DNA from: Flavihumibacter cheonanensis
GTDB lineage: Bacteria; Bacteroidota; Bacteroidia; Chitinophagales; Chitinophagaceae
Assembly: GCF_022352215.1 (NCBI RefSeq)
Contig: NZ_JAKRWF010000005.1
Span: forward strand, 1 to 64,000
Length of the DNA: 64,000 nt
Direction: 5' to 3'
Made by a program: the position numbers and the translations under genes. Under the pieces are notes generated by a model. That model saw nothing but the letters and a program-made list of their open reading frames with translations. It was not told the origin of the DNA and did no database searches. Below, piece after piece: positions 1-10,051 of this stretch. How positions within the stretch are numbered: the first letter of the stretch is position 1; the number at the start of each line of letters is the position of its first letter.

Positions 1-1
1 C

Positions 2-3000
2 AAACAAATGGCACCGGGAGAATCCTGGGTAGGTGCAGGAAGAGGAGTGGAATCAAAACGTTATTTTAATACTGCTGCGGATGCAATTAGAATTTGGAAT
101 GTGACTGAACAAGCAGGCTTCGGAAAAATTGGGTTGTATACGTCTCCGGGCATTTATCCTGCTGGCGCTTTGTATAAGAATAGTACCACTGACGAACAAG
201 GCAATCAGGTATTGGAGTTTACTGATAAGGAGGGGAGATTGATCTTAAAAAAACTGCAATGGACAGCTGGCGCTGATACTGGTCTGGGAAGGGCATACAC
301 AGGATTTATTAGTACGTATTACATTTATGATAATTTAGGACAACTGCGATGTGTGGTACAGCCACGTGGTGTGGAGATGTTAACTGGAAATGCCTGGAAC
401 TTATCTGATACCACTATCTCGAAATACCAGTGCTTCCACTACGTATATGATAAGCGTGGACGTCTGATTGTTAAAAAGGTACCTGGAGCCGGGGAGGTTC
501 GGATGGTGTATGATGCAAGAGATCGCCTGGTGATGGCTCAGGACTCGGTGATGCGTGCTCAAAAGCAATGGTTGTACACACTGTATGATAATTACAATCG
601 TCCGATTAAGACAGGCATGGTTACAGACAATACCAACTATTTAAACCACCAATACCACTGTGATCAGGCCTATGCAAGCACAACTTATCCCACGCCTTCC
701 AGTTTTACTGCAGATGAAGTGTTAACGGAAACAGGGTATGATGCCTATAACGTGTTTTACACTTGTTGTACTACCAGTACTCCTTATGTTGCTACGTACA
801 AAACAAGTGCTCTGATGGATCTAAGTTACCTGGCAAGTCCGGCGTATAGTGAGGAACCGTTGCCGGTGGTGATCTCATTGGGTAATCCCACCCGCACCAA
901 AACAAAAGTGTTAGGTAGTGCAACTGTGTTAAATGGGGTAATGCTGTATGATCACAAAGGGCGGATGATCCAATCCCAAACCAACAACCTGGTGGGTGGA
1001 TTAGATATTGTAAGCAATCAGTATAGCTGGAATGGAGCCTTGTTGAATAGCATCGTACGCCAGCAGGTAATCGGTAGCTCCGAACAGGCAACCCTCGTTG
1101 CAACAAAATACACATACGATGACCTGTGGCGGCAGTCGAGTATAGAAAAGAAGGTAAGTCATAGCCTGGTGAATAATGGGACGCTGCCTGCTGCCTATAA
1201 AACTACAGCAATACTAAAATATGATGGACTGGGGCAGCTTAAAGATAAAAATTTGGGGACTAAGCCATCCGGTTCAGGGGTACTTGCCAATAGCACCTAT
1301 TTGTATAATATCCGGGGTTGGTTATTGGGTATTAATCAAGAGCATGTGAACAGTATGGGGGCAGATCGTTATTTTGCTATGGAGCTTGGCTACGATCGAA
1401 ATACCAGTTGGCAGCAAAATACCAATTTGTATAATGGCAATATTGCTGTTATTAACTGGAAAACGGCAGGGGAAGATAATGTTATGAGGAAGTTGAAATT
1501 TACTTATGATCGGATTAATCGATTAATTAGTTCAACCTATCTTCAAAGTGTTACCTCAAAATTGGATTTTTCTACCAGTAATCTAAGTTATGATCCCAAT
1601 GGCAATATTCTTACCATGCGTCAGTTAGGCTGGATGCCCAATAATGTCGTAACAATAGATAGCCTTGCTTATACATACCGCCTAAACACCAATCAGTTAC
1701 TACAGGTAAAGGACAATAAAAACGATCCACAAAGTTTATTAGGTGATTTTAAGGTGTCTTCGAATCATACGCAATCTAAGACAACCGCAACAGTGGATTA
1801 TGAGTACGATGGGAATGGTAATCTGGTGAAGGATTTGAATAAAGATATTGCCGTGGCAGATGGCAGTGCCACAGGAACTGCTGGTATTGTGTATAATTAC
1901 TTAAACCTTCCGGCACAAATTACGGTCCGTAAAACAGCTACTACCAATCGGGGCGTTATTGTCTACACCTATGATGCAGCAGGCAATAAGCTGAGAAAAT
2001 ATACCGAAGATATTAGTACTACTGGTACCAAAGTGGAAACCACGACCGATTATGTGATGGGGCTGGTATATGAGAGTCGCAAGGTAAATAATGTGGAGGA
2101 GTATGCGTACCGGTTACAATTGATCGGTCATGAGGAAGGACGCATCCGCTTTACGGAAGCTCTGGGTGCTACACCAGCGCAGCTGCACTATGATTATTTT
2201 TTAAAGGATCACCTGGGCAATGTACGGATGGTGCTAACAGAAGAAACCAGTTCAGAAACCTATCCGACCTTAAGCTTCGAAGGGACGGCAGGCGGTGCAG
2301 AAGTACAAAATCAGGATAAGTTCTGGGAGAATAAATCTGGTCAAAGCATCAATGTGGTGGCCAGTAGAACCGCACACAGTACGGGCACCAATGCGATGCT
2401 GACCCGTAAGAGCCAGGGGGCCATTGGCGCTGCCAAACTACTGAAGGTAATGAGTGGTGATACGTTGCAGGCCAGCGTCCAGTTTTATTATACCACCACC
2501 AATGCCAATAATACAGGTGCCAATGGCATTAATAGCCTGGTGGCCAACCTGGCTACCTTGATCGCCACCTCGGCCTCCCCAAGTAGTGTAATCAAAAGTG
2601 GGGCAGCCAGCCTGGGATCGGACCTGTCTGCTCAAACAGCCCTGGTCAATGCACTGAATACGCCCAACAATACCAGTGGTTCCAACCAGGCTCCGAAAGC
2701 CTACCTGCATATTCTGTTGTTCAATGAGCAGTTCCAGTTTGATGCCACCAATAGTAAAGTGGTACCAGTAACCTACACGGTCGGTAGTTGGGGAACACTG
2801 TCACGGATGGGTGCCAATGCGGTGCAGGTCAAGAAAAACGGGTATGCCTATGTATACTTCAGCAATGAGTCGGATGAATTAGTATATTTTGATAACTTTA
2901 ACCTGACGCACGCGCGGGGCCCTATTCTGGAAGAGACGCATTATTATCCGTTTGGGTTGACCATGGCGGGTATCAGTTCTCGAGCCATGGGGAAATTGGA

Positions 3001-3934
3001 TAATAAGTATGAGTACAATGGAAAGGAAAAGCAGGAAAAGGAGTTTAGTGATGGAGCTAGTTTAGAGTGGTATGATTATGGAGCAAGGATGTATAATGCA
3101 CAGATCGGAAGATGGCATGTGATCGATCCATTGGCTGACCAGACTCCATCAGTATCGCCATATACTTATGTAATGAATAACCCTATCATGTTAATTGATC
3201 CAGATGGTAGGACAATAAGCGGAGATACTGCAATGGTGAGTAAATTAGAAAGTCAAGCAGGTAGAATTAAAAAAGGTGAAGAAGCGCGTCAAGCCAGAAT
3301 TCAGAAAAGAATTGATAAAAGAGAATCCAAGGGGAAAAATACGGATAGGCTACAGGGCAATTTAGCTGAATCAAAAGCCATAGTTAGTGAAATTGATGGC
3401 TTGCTATCGGATATATCAAGTTTGCGAAGTTCTACACAAAATTACCACGTAAACAGTAATTGGTCAAATACTTCTAATAGCGGTAATGATGGTGAAATTG
3501 CATATAATCCTGCTACTGGGTCTGTTGATATAAATATCTCTGCCTCATATGGCATGGCCGGTCTGGCACATGAATTAACACATGGTGCACAATTTGATCG
3601 AGGCGCGACGGATTTAAAAGCGAATGGATCAGGTCGGGGTTACTTGCATGATTTGACAGATGAGGTTTCTGCTTTTAAACGACAATATGCAATTGACAGG
3701 AGGACATTAAGTAATGTGAATAGTATATTAAATATTGATGGAGCTTTTGTGCGAAGTTTGGATCCAACTTATCAAATAATGCCATCAATATCACTAACTA
3801 CTGGCTCTTATTTACATCCAATTTTTATGTCTCACCGAATAGTAAACCCTGCAATTACGATTTATCCAGGCCATTCGCTTGTAAAATATAGAGATTCTAA
3901 AACATCAATGTTTAAAGGATTTGTATCAAAATAA
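2..3934 (+). CDS. Rhs/YD-repeat polymorphic toxin with C-terminal zinc metallopeptidase tip (5' end outside window)
   Basis: The frame is open to the left edge, so the gene starts upstream and the ATG at base 8 is internal. The visible 1308+ residues contain many YD repeats (YDxxGRL-like), then the Rhs-associated core ending around residue 1070 with [19 protein letters not shown] and [10 protein letters not shown] motifs. Everything beyond that is the variable tip. The tip has a Lys/Arg-rich linker and then HELTH at about residues 1188-1192, followed by a DEVSA segment that could supply a third zinc ligand, as in gluzincin-type effector peptidases. Rhs proteins form a shell that encloses and delivers the tip toxin. 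Its target is not visible. The adjacent lipoprotein gene is the likely immunity partner. Rhs identity is certain; the peptidase assignment rests on the motif. Confidence 0.9.
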   Translation, partial: KQMAPGESWVGAGRGVESKRYFNTAADAIRIWNVTEQAGFGKIGLYTSPGIYPAGALYKNSTTDEQGNQVLEFTDKEGRLILKKLQWTAGADTGLGRAYTGFISTYYIYDNLGQLRCVVQPRGVEMLTGNAWNLSDTTISKYQCFHYVYDKRGRLIVKKVPGAGEVRMVYDARDRLVMAQDSVMRAQKQWLYTLYDNYNRPIKTGMVTDNTNYLNHQYHCDQAYASTTYPTPSSFTADEVLTETGYDAYNVFYTCCTTSTPYVATYKTSALMDLSYLASPAYSEEPLPVVISLGNPTRTKTKVLGSATVLNGVMLYDHKGRMIQSQTNNLVGGLDIVSNQYSWNGALLNSIVRQQVIGSSEQATLVATKYTYDDLWRQSSIEKKVSHSLVNNGTLPAAYKTTAILKYDGLGQLKDKNLGTKPSGSGVLANSTYLYNIRGWLLGINQEHVNSMGADRYFAMELGYDRNTSWQQNTNLYNGNIAVINWKTAGEDNVMRKLKFTYDRINRLISSTYLQSVTSKLDFSTSNLSYDPNGNILTMRQLGWMPNNVVTIDSLAYTYRLNTNQLLQVKDNKNDPQSLLGDFKVSSNHTQSKTTATVDYEYDGNGNLVKDLNKDIAVADGSATGTAGIVYNYLNLPAQITVRKTATTNRGVIVYTYDAAGNKLRKYTEDISTTGTKVETTTDYVMGLVYESRKVNNVEEYAYRLQLIGHEEGRIRFTEALGATPAQLHYDYFLKDHLGNVRMVLTEETSSETYPTLSFEGTAGGAEVQNQDKFWENKSGQSINVVASRTAHSTGTNAMLTRKSQGAIGAAKLLKVMSGDTLQASVQFYYTTTNANNTGANGINSLVANLATLIATSASPSSVIKSGAASLGSDLSAQTALVNALNTPNNTSGSNQAPKAYLHILLFNEQFQFDATNSKVVPVTYTVGSWGTLSRMGANAVQVKKNGYAYVYFSNESDELVYFDNFNLTHARGPILEETHYYPFGLTMAGISSRAMGKLDNKYEYNGKEKQEKEFSDGASLEWYDYGARMYNAQIGRWHVIDPLADQTPSVSPYTYVMNNPIMLIDPDGRTISGDTAMVSKLESQAGRIKKGEEARQARIQKRIDKRESKGKNTDRLQGNLAESKAIVSEIDGLLSDISSLRSSTQNYHVNSNWSNTSNSGNDGEIAYNPATGSVDINISASYGMAGLAHELTHGAQFDRGATDLKANGSGRGYLHDLTDEVSAFKRQYAIDRRTLSNVNSILNIDGAFVRSLDPTYQIMPSISLTTGSYLHPIFMSHRIVNPAITIYPGHSLVKYRDSKTSMFKGFVSK

Positions 3935-3945
3935 AAATATTTTGA

Positions 3946-4308
3946 ATGAGAGTATATCTTTATGCTAGTCTAATTATTTTTTGCTCTTGCTCCTCTGGCA
4001 AGTTTTTAAAGGTCGGAAGAGATTATAAAAGTAAGCATAATAAAGGTTATGGGGGACAAAGTATTTTTAGTATTAATCCAGATAATTCGTTTGTTTACTA
4101 TGGCTCTGGGCCATCAGTATTTTTATCGAAAGGAAGCTGGGAATATGATTCAGTTAATAGAGAAATTGTGCTAATGACTGATAATGATTTAAAGCCAGTG
4201 TTTAGTAACCCAATTGATACAATATGGGTAGATTTGTCTAAGAAACGTATAAGAGTACTATCAGAGAAAAAAATTGTTTTTGAAAATATTACTTATTATG
4301 CACATTAA
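3946..4308 (+). CDS. Small lipoprotein, probable immunity protein of the upstream Rhs toxin
   Basis: This 120-residue protein starts 11 bases after the Rhs stop codon. It has a short hydrophobic leader (LYASLIIF) running into a CSC Cys cluster, as in lipoprotein signals, so it probably sits in the periplasm anchored to a membrane. The rest is a small, beta-rich-looking domain with no family I recognise; GSW and a motif pattern seen in lipocalin-like small lipoproteins are present but not diagnostic. Position directly behind the toxin tip, and AT-rich composition unlike the Rhs core, are the usual signs of a cognate immunity gene. The immunity role is inferred from context only. Confidence 0.7.
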   Translation: MRVYLYASLIIFCSCSSGKFLKVGRDYKSKHNKGYGGQSIFSINPDNSFVYYGSGPSVFLSKGSWEYDSVNREIVLMTDNDLKPVFSNPIDTIWVDLSKKRIRVLSEKKIVFENITYYAH

Positions 4309-4803
4309 TTGTATGTTCTATGTGGATATTTCCACCGAACTTGACAACTTTATTCCGGCGCAAATTGACCACTAAAATTTACTATAATTTTAGTGTTTAA
4401 AAGTTGTTTTATTTTATTTTCATCTTCATTAGTTTCGATTATCAGAATTCGGTTTTACATATGAAATGATGTCAAGTTGAGGTCGAAATGTAATTGTTTT
4501 TTACCCCGGAAACTATTACTCATTAAGCAGCGGAACATAGTGGTTGGGTGGCGCGGAATTTCCAGTCAAGATTTAGTGAACTTTCTACTTCCGAAAAGTT
4601 TGGCGTAGAGATTCGCGAAACCTCATTATCAAGTGATGCGAGTGAAGATATTACGGATGGAGATGGTAATATAATTGGAAATAAGATAAACTGGAAACCC
4701 AATGGTGATTTTGATGGCAGTGAAATATTTCCTGCAGTTGTCTTAGCCCCCTAAAAGACTGGACAGAATTGTAAAAACAATTAAGTCTGTAAATTTAGAA
4801 ACC
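4309..4803. other. Degenerate intergenic stretch with a possible Rhs-tip remnant and IS end-like sequence
   Basis: There is no convincing intact gene here. Bases 4548-4754 encode 68 residues (contains DGDGNIIGNKINW) that could be the tail of a lost Rhs tip; the only starts are non-ATG. Bases 4340-4374 contain a TTTATTCCGGCGCAAATTGA-like segment that reappears in similar form near 6390-6440, consistent with ends of a decayed insertion sequence. An AT-rich dyad with 9-base arms lies at 4371-4394. Confidence 0.35.
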
Positions 4804-5304
4804 ATGTCAAAGTCTAGAAGGAGTTTTTAAGCTTAAGAAAAACTCGCCATTATTAACGAAGCAGATCAGTTTGGTACGAGCCAAACATTACGGAAACATA
4901 ATCTATCCTACACCGTGTTACGTCGCTGGAGAGAAAGCTTTAATGAAGTCGGAGTTACCAACCTCCAGTCATATGCCCGGCAACGCAATCCGGAAGTCAA
5001 AGCCTTGGAAGAGCAAATCCGGTATTAAAAAATATTGAAGGAAGCAGCAAATTGAACGGGAGTTCAAGTCCGAGCTTTTAAAAAAAAGTCAATCCCACCA
5101 GCAGAAGCGGTTAAGGTGATACAGCAATTTGAAAAGAATCCCATGGTTCGCACAACGGAACTCTTGCAATGGTCAACCATTTCCTGGAGCACTTATTACT
5201 ATAAACGTGGTGAAGGATTGCGTGGACGCAAACCAAGTACTATAACGGCAACACAGGACGATGAACAGGTAGCAAATGAAATTTATAACACTCCCCAATA
5301 TTGA
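4804..5304 (+). pseudogene. IS3-family transposase remnant (OrfA and start of OrfB)
   Basis: One frame from the ATG at 4804 reads as an IS3-type OrfA (EKLAIINEADQFGTSQTLRKH, then LRRWRESF and a Leu-rich QIR segment), but it is broken by several in-frame stops. It continues into an OrfB-like stretch with VRTTELLQWSTISWSTYYY at 5140-5210. The helix-turn-helix and leader regions are recognisable and the catalytic DDE domain is missing, so it cannot function. It lies between two Rhs-associated genes, as part of a patch of several unrelated IS fragments. Confidence 0.7.
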
Positions 5305-5334
5305 GACCATTTGGGCTTCTCTTTAAGTTTTAAA

Positions 5335-5575
5335 TCAGGCTGCATTTTGCATTGATTTTTCATATCGGCTGTTGGGTGTTTCACGTGTGGTATGGTGGAT
5401 TTTATCGTAATTGTAGCTGATGTGGTTTTGAACTCTTTCATACAGTTCAAAACCATCATCAGCGGGATTTAAGTAAACATAGTCGGATTTCAGTGATCTC
5501 CAAAAACGTTCTATCCAAACATGATCAAGTGCTCTTCCCTTCCCGTCCATTGAGATTTGTATGCCGAGTGAAGCA
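5335..5575 (-). pseudogene. IS3-family transposase OrfB C-terminal fragment
   Basis: Read on the minus strand, this piece gives IQISMDGKGRALDHVWIERF, then SLKSDYVYLNP and a terminal ISYNYDKIHHTTRETP. This is the last third of an IS3/IS150-type integrase core, including the ER-W-SLK region with the final catalytic Glu. The beginning of OrfB is absent and no matching end is visible nearby. Its orientation is opposite to the IS3 remnant just to the left, so the two probably come from different copies. The C-terminus ends normally at 5335. Confidence 0.75.
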
Positions 5576-5710
5576 AGTTATTGGGTCCATAAGGAACTTG
5601 TATATTCAGATAAAATTTCTCTTATAGAGTGGTCAAACCGCTTCAACACTTACTGGGGCAATACCAGAATCTGATAAACTTAATATACTAAAGTCTAATA
5701 GGTTTAAAAC

Positions 5711-6325
5711 ATGGGTATCAAACAAAAAGCCATACAAATAATTTGCTTTTTATTTTTCATTCAATCATTAAAAGCTCAACTAAACTGTAAAGATTACGTT
5801 AAGCTTATCGACTCACTAAATTTAATAAAGTATAATAATTTGTATTATAGTGCAACTTCAGATTCTATTAACTTCGAACGAATAATAAGTTATGCTAATG
5901 TTAATGACACATCTATTTTAAAAGAAATTTCTATATCCGTTATTCAGCCTTCTAACCAAAATTTAAATTTTGAACATTGTTTTGATGTTAATTTGAATAA
6001 AATATATATCAATGATTTCTTGCTTTTAAAGGATACAATTGTTCTGACTAAATCTGAGAATAGAAAAATTAAACGTTATGAGGAACTTTTAAAAAAGTCT
6101 ATAGAATTGCTTGAAGATGAAAACTTTTCTGTTTCAAAGGAAAAAAGATTACATAAAAGAATAAATAAGATTGATTTAGAACTTATTAATAAAAAAAATG
6201 AATATGCGAAAAATACCTTAGTTATATTCCATCCAACAGTGCACTTCAAGAATTACAAACTAGTTGTTGTTTCGTTTATTTCTAATCGAATAAAAAAAAT
6301 AGTTTATACGCTGGAACGATTATAA
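5711..6325 (+). CDS. Secreted protein of unknown function, AT-rich, isolated among IS fragments
   Basis: This 204-residue protein starts at an ATG with a clear signal peptide (KAIQIICFLFFIQSLKAQ, cleavage after KAQ). The mature part is rich in Ile, Asn and Lys. It includes a Lys/Glu-rich central helix (about residues 115-160) with coiled-coil character and ends in a beta-rich segment. I recognise no family. Base composition is much more AT-rich than the Rhs cores. Its place between IS debris in an Rhs island suggests a leftover immunity or accessory gene, but nothing in the sequence proves this. Confidence 0.6.
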   Translation: MGIKQKAIQIICFLFFIQSLKAQLNCKDYVKLIDSLNLIKYNNLYYSATSDSINFERIISYANVNDTSILKEISISVIQPSNQNLNFEHCFDVNLNKIYINDFLLLKDTIVLTKSENRKIKRYEELLKKSIELLEDENFSVSKEKRLHKRINKIDLELINKKNEYAKNTLVIFHPTVHFKNYKLVVVSFISNRIKKIVYTLERL

Positions 6326-6758
6326 ATTTTAGCATAAATTATTTCGATATACTCGTTTAAGTATGGAAATTCCGCGCAATCTGAACACTTTATTCTACTT
6401 CTAACTGACCACTTGTTTCCGGGGCAAATTGACTGATTGTACGGAATTTCCAATCTGGCAAAACGGATTTGAAGGTTGTTTTGTCCTGAAATAGCTTGTC
6501 ACCAAACAATTTATTATGCAGAAAAAGAAAAAATCAAGACAAAGTCCTTTAAGTCGAAATCCACATGTTCGGCGCGATGTTTCTTAAACCCCTAAAAACT
6601 GGGGAAAAGATCTATGTTACTTGGACCATTTTAATTCCTTTTACCGCTCGCAGCAAAGGTAGCCCCGCCTCTAGAAAAGTAATGGCTACACGGAGCGGCG
6701 ATGGCTGGCGCTACCTGGCCCCCAATCGCCGGCCTTGACTTTTCCTCCAGCTTTGCGG
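6326..6758. other. Mobile-element debris without an intact gene
   Basis: Bases 6385-6440 carry repeated TTTATTC/CCGGGGCAAATTGA-like units in the same orientation as those near 4345, consistent with multiple terminal repeats of an IS21-type element. Bases 6640-6740 are locally GC-rich and read as ARSKGSPASRKVMATRSGDG on the plus strand, with no clear start or family. I see no promoter or complete reading frame. Confidence 0.35.
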
Positions 6759-7007
6759 CTAATGGTGGACTAGGCGGTTCAACACCAGTCCAGCCTCATA
6801 GATTGATTCAAATTCATATCGTTGTTCTATGGTGCGTTCAATCAAAAAATTATACGCTTCTATAAACGCATTTTCTTCTGGTACAGCCACATGTGTGAAT
6901 TCCTGATTAACGCCTTGTTCCTGTCGGTATTCCGGGATTACGGTATCAATAAATTGGCTTCCATTGTTATTACGTAGCGTAATACCTTCTACTTTGTGCT
7001 TGGCCAA
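6759..7007 (-). pseudogene. IS3-family transposase integrase-core fragment
   Basis: The minus strand encodes EGITLRNNNGSQFIDTVIPE, then HVAVPEENAFIEAYNFLIER and YEFESIYEAGL. This is the middle-to-late part of an rve integrase core, including the D-x-GSQF-like motif (here N replaces the usual catalytic Asp in NNGSQF) and the following Glu in PEENAFIEAY. Both ends are missing. The lost Asp and the truncation show that it is dead. It abuts the left end of the IS21 element. Confidence 0.75.
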
Positions 7008-7080
7008 ATTTCAGATGTTTCTACCAATCAGTATGGAGGGGATGGTAAACCAAACTTAACTAATTGTAATCAGGAACTAA

Positions 7081-7160
7081 TAATGCAGAAAAATTGGCAA
7101 TTAAAAATGCAGAAGAATTGGCAACAATAATACAGAGTTTTTGGCAACATAGAATGCAGA
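7081..7160. repeat. Left multiple terminal repeats of the IS21 element
   Basis: Three to four units follow one another: AATGCAGAAAAATTGGCAA, AATGCAGAAGAATTGGCAA, AATACAGAGTTTTTGGCAA and a shortened AATGCAGAATAAG. Such arrays are bound by the IstA transposase in IS21-family elements. The right end carries the same motif inverted. Confidence 0.75.
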
Positions 7161-7171
7161 ATAAGTAAAAA

Positions 7172-7588
7172 TTAATCAGAGAATATTGTCTTTCTATTTT
7201 GGATACGATAACTCTTTCCTGACAGGTTAATTATTTCACAGCGGTAGAGTAATCGATCCAGTAATGCGGTAGCAAGTACTTCATCGCCTAACATCTCAGC
7301 CCATTCAGCCGGTTTTTTGTTGGTAGTAATGATGAAGGATGTTTTTTCATAGAGTTGATTGATAAAGTTGAACAGGGTTACGGCAGTTGCTTTTTCTACC
7401 GGGAAGAGCATGATGTCATCAATAACAATAAGGTCTGCTTTACAGAGCCGTTTGTAATCGCCCTTCGCAGTTCGAGTAATCTCCTTCATCTTAAGCATGG
7501 TAATGAGTTCATCCATGGTCCGGAAGTAAGCCTTATACCCTTTGTTGACAGCTTCTGCGCAGAGGCCGGCTGCCAGGTATGTCTTACC
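7172..7588 (-). pseudogene. istB: istB, 3' part (IS21 transposition helper ATPase), separated from its 5' part by the RIT insertion
   Basis: The segment encodes the IstB AAA+ ATPase from just after the Walker A glycine (GKTYLAAG on the minus strand at about 7570-7588) to the C-terminus. It includes Walker [11 protein letters not shown], the [12 protein letters not shown] sensor region and [10 protein letters not shown]. Its N-terminal third, ending in GPSGTG, is at 11092-11426. The two parts add up to about 250 residues, the normal IstB length, so the gene was intact before the RIT insertion. IstB would regulate target capture and activate IstA. The C-terminal coding part looks undamaged apart from the split. 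Confidence 0.85.
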
Positions 7589-7619
7589 GCAATTATGTAA
7601 AGCTTTACATAATTGCGGT
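7586..7619. repeat. 34-base perfect palindrome at the left RIT/IS21 junction
   Basis: The arms are ACCGCAATTATGTAAAG and its reverse complement, centred at 7602/7603 with no spacer. It contains two copies, head to head, of the TTATGTAAAG core that begins the RIT terminal inverted repeat, so the left end holds three copies of this core and the right end only one. The outer ACC belongs to istB. It may be a recombinase core site or a scar of an inverted duplication during integration. Confidence 0.8.
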
Positions 7620-7640
7620 TATGTAAAGCAAATGATAATG
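7617..7640 (+). repeat. RIT left terminal inverted repeat
   Basis: The sequence begins GGTTATGTAAAGCAAATG and ends GATAATG. Its exact reverse complement is at 11070-11093. The match extends inward for a further six bases (AAAGTA) after one mismatch. Confidence 0.85.
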
Positions 7641-7703
7641 CAAAGTATTTTATTTAATCTCCTGATTATCAATTATACCTATTTTAAGTTACTTAGCATT
7701 ATG
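7634..7703. repeat. RIT left subterminal imperfect hairpin
   Basis: The arms GATAATGCAAAGTA (7634-7647) and TACTTAGCATTATG (7690-7703) match at 12 of 14 positions across a 42-base loop. The right end has a stronger version of the same arrangement at 11008-11076, so both ends share the architecture of terminal repeat plus hairpin. Confidence 0.55.
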
Positions 7704-7750
7704 TTTTTAAATTAAAGTAGACGATAGTGTCTACTAATTTTTAAAAACAT
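7701..7750. promoter_or_regulatory. Large imperfect dyad directly upstream of ritA
   Basis: Arms of 22 bases at 7701-7722 and 7729-7750 match at 18 positions around a 6-base centre (GATAGT). The inner GTAGAC/GTCTAC is perfect and the outer arms are TTTTTAAA-like. It ends 4 bases before the ritA start codon. It may be an operator for ritA expression, an mRNA hairpin that masks the start, or a recombinase binding site. Confidence 0.5.
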
Positions 7751-7754
7751 AACA

Positions 7755-9014
7755 ATGGATCTAAAAAAGCAAACCATTGATGAATTGACAGAAGACTTTC
7801 TCCTGTATTTAAGAAGCATCAAAAGGTCAGAGGGTACTATCAGGCGATACCTTACCGCCTGGGAAAGATTAAAGGCTTACATGGCCTTGCACAAGCATAA
7901 AATTTACACCCCTAAAATCGGAGAGGCGTTTCTTATATCGGAACTCGGAACTTATAGGTACGAAGACCTTCCCCTTAGCAAACAAAACTACGTTAGTAAA
8001 ATTGAAGCCCTGGTTGATTTTCAAAATACCGGCAAGGTGTTGTTGGGAATGAGAAAAAAAACGCCAAAGGAGTTTAATGGAGCCATCGGTAAGGCAATGC
8101 AGGTCTTTATAGATTTTAGGAAAAGAAATTACTGTCTTTCGCCTGTAACCATAAACAACTATGAGATATATCTTCATTCGTTCCTTTGCTTTTTAAATGA
8201 TAGAAGGATAGGATCGGCCAACAGAATAAACCATGCAGAGTATTTACAATTTATCACTCAACTCGATACATCAAAACCTGCGGCAAGGCACGTGGCCCTA
8301 TATATATTGAGGAACTTTGCCCTGTTCCTGTATCAAAATGGATTGGTCGCTAAGGATTACTCTGGAGTAATACCATCCGATAATTATAAACAGCAGTCTC
8401 GGCTTCCGTCCACCTTCACCAAAGATGAGATCGAACTGTTTTTAGGCGCCATTGACAGAGGCAACCCCAAGGGGAAAAGGGATTATGCCATGTTTTTACT
8501 TGCCCTAAAACTTGGCTTGAGAGCATCTGACATTGCGAACCTTAAATTTGAAAATATCTCCTGGATTACTAATGAGTTCAACTTTGAACAAAAGAAGACT
8601 GCGAAGCCAATCACCCTCCCAATCCTTCCAGAGGTGGGCAACGCACTCATTGATTATCTAAAATATGGCAGGCCTCAGTCCTTTGAAAAGCATTGTTTCC
8701 TGCAGGTAGTATACCCCTATAACCGTATAGCTTCTCATGACCTGGGAAACGCCGTTCAGTTTTATTTGAAACGTGCAGGGATCAATTTACAGAATCGAAA
8801 ACACGGGCCACATGCGCTTCGTCACAGTTTTGCATCACATCTGCTACAAGAGTCTACGCCATTGCCGGTGATATCAGAGGCCCTGGGTCACACCTCCAGC
8901 AACTCCACTATGTTTTATCTGCGTATAGACACCTCTGCGTTAAAGGAATGTTCGCTTGACGTTCCCCCAGTACCATTTTCTTTTTATGAACAAAAAGGAG
9001 GGTATCATGCCTAG
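7755..9014 (+). CDS. ritA: RitA tyrosine recombinase (first gene of RIT element)
   Basis: This 419-residue protein has an N-terminal SAM-like core-binding region (ELTEDFLLYLRSIKRSEGTI) and a C-terminal phage-integrase catalytic domain. The catalytic residues are in place: Arg in LKLGLRASDIANL, HxxR in HALRHSFASHLL, GH in EALGHTSSNST and the nucleophilic Tyr in MFYLRID. It would cleave and rejoin DNA at the element's ends together with RitB and RitC. The start ATG follows a strong dyad. Its stop (9012-9014) overlaps the start of ritB by 8 bases, suggesting translational coupling. It looks intact. Confidence 0.93.
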   Translation: MDLKKQTIDELTEDFLLYLRSIKRSEGTIRRYLTAWERLKAYMALHKHKIYTPKIGEAFLISELGTYRYEDLPLSKQNYVSKIEALVDFQNTGKVLLGMRKKTPKEFNGAIGKAMQVFIDFRKRNYCLSPVTINNYEIYLHSFLCFLNDRRIGSANRINHAEYLQFITQLDTSKPAARHVALYILRNFALFLYQNGLVAKDYSGVIPSDNYKQQSRLPSTFTKDEIELFLGAIDRGNPKGKRDYAMFLLALKLGLRASDIANLKFENISWITNEFNFEQKKTAKPITLPILPEVGNALIDYLKYGRPQSFEKHCFLQVVYPYNRIASHDLGNAVQFYLKRAGINLQNRKHGPHALRHSFASHLLQESTPLPVISEALGHTSSNSTMFYLRIDTSALKECSLDVPPVPFSFYEQKGGYHA

Positions 9015-9996
9015 ATATTTTTATAGCATTTACGGACCTTCAATATGCGACTTCCTTTCCTTGAAAAGGAGTTTAGGATTTAAATATCATGCAGGAGAAT
9101 ATGAGCTGGGAAAGCTGGATAAAATCGCACATGAACGAGAAGAAAGTTCTATTGGTATAACCAGAGAACTTGCCAACATTGTTGGAGCAAAGCAACTTAA
9201 TGAATCGGATAAGAGCAGAGTTAACCGAATACAGATCATCCGTCAGTTTGCCTTTTTCTTAAATAACACCGGCCATCCCAGCCATGTTCCAGATATGCCC
9301 AGTTTTAAGAGCTCTTATACTCCCTACATTTTTACCCAAGAAGAGATTTTACGGCTTTTAAAAGTCTGTGACGGAATTAAAACACCTATTAAAAATCCCA
9401 ATACAGGCATGTTCTTCCTACCTGTACTCATCAGGCTGCTATATGCTACAGGAATAAGGGTGGGTGAAGCCATGAGTCTTGCCATCAGTGATGTAGATGT
9501 AGAGTTGGGGCACCTAAAAGTGCGGGACAGTAAAAACGGTAAACAGCGGCTCATACCATTTATGCCCTCCATGGCACTGGTGTTGCAAGACTATTTAAAA
9601 TACAGAAGTCAACGACCGGTACTAAAGGGTGTGGATCATTTGTTTGTGAATCCGGCTGGCACCATCCCATCCCATTACATTGCATACAAATGGTTTAGAA
9701 GAATCCTATTTAAAGCAGGCATCTCTCACGGCGGCAGAAAAGCTGGACCCCGGCTGCATGACTTCCGCCATACTTTTGCTGTTCACTCTCTAGCAGCATT
9801 ATCACAAAAAGGAGTCGATCTTTATTATTCACTTCCAATACTCTCTACTTACCTGGGTCATCAATCCCTTAGCGCCACTGACAAATATGTGCGGCTGACA
9901 GCAGAAATGTATCCTTCAATTATTGCAGGTGTAAATAAAATCTGCCCGCATATCTTCCCTGACCACAGTAAAACCGACAGCTATGAAACCGACTGA
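9007..9996 (+). CDS. ritB: RitB tyrosine recombinase (second gene of RIT element)
   Basis: I chose the ATG at 9007 because it follows AAAGGAGGG, a good ribosome binding site at normal spacing, and gives the 8-base overlap with ritA usual for RIT operons; an in-frame TTG at 8956 and an ATG at 8986 are less likely. The 329-residue protein has the catalytic set Arg (YATGIRVGEAMSL), HxxR (LHDFRHTFAVHSL), GH (YLGHQSLSATDKY) with the Tyr in DKYVRL. The region between the two last motifs is longer than in RitA, as expected for RitB. No damage is visible. Its stop overlaps the ancestral ritC start at 9983. Confidence 0.93.
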   Translation: MPRYFYSIYGPSICDFLSLKRSLGFKYHAGEYELGKLDKIAHEREESSIGITRELANIVGAKQLNESDKSRVNRIQIIRQFAFFLNNTGHPSHVPDMPSFKSSYTPYIFTQEEILRLLKVCDGIKTPIKNPNTGMFFLPVLIRLLYATGIRVGEAMSLAISDVDVELGHLKVRDSKNGKQRLIPFMPSMALVLQDYLKYRSQRPVLKGVDHLFVNPAGTIPSHYIAYKWFRRILFKAGISHGGRKAGPRLHDFRHTFAVHSLAALSQKGVDLYYSLPILSTYLGHQSLSATDKYVRLTAEMYPSIIAGVNKICPHIFPDHSKTDSYETD

Positions 9997-10051
9997 TTTT
10001 GCCAAAGCACTTACCGATTTTTTATCAAAATAACTTCCGTGCGAAAGAGGC

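Noticed and set aside
8956-9006. Upstream TTG start for ritB
   Set aside because: A strong ribosome binding site and the usual overlap with ritA favour the ATG at 9007.
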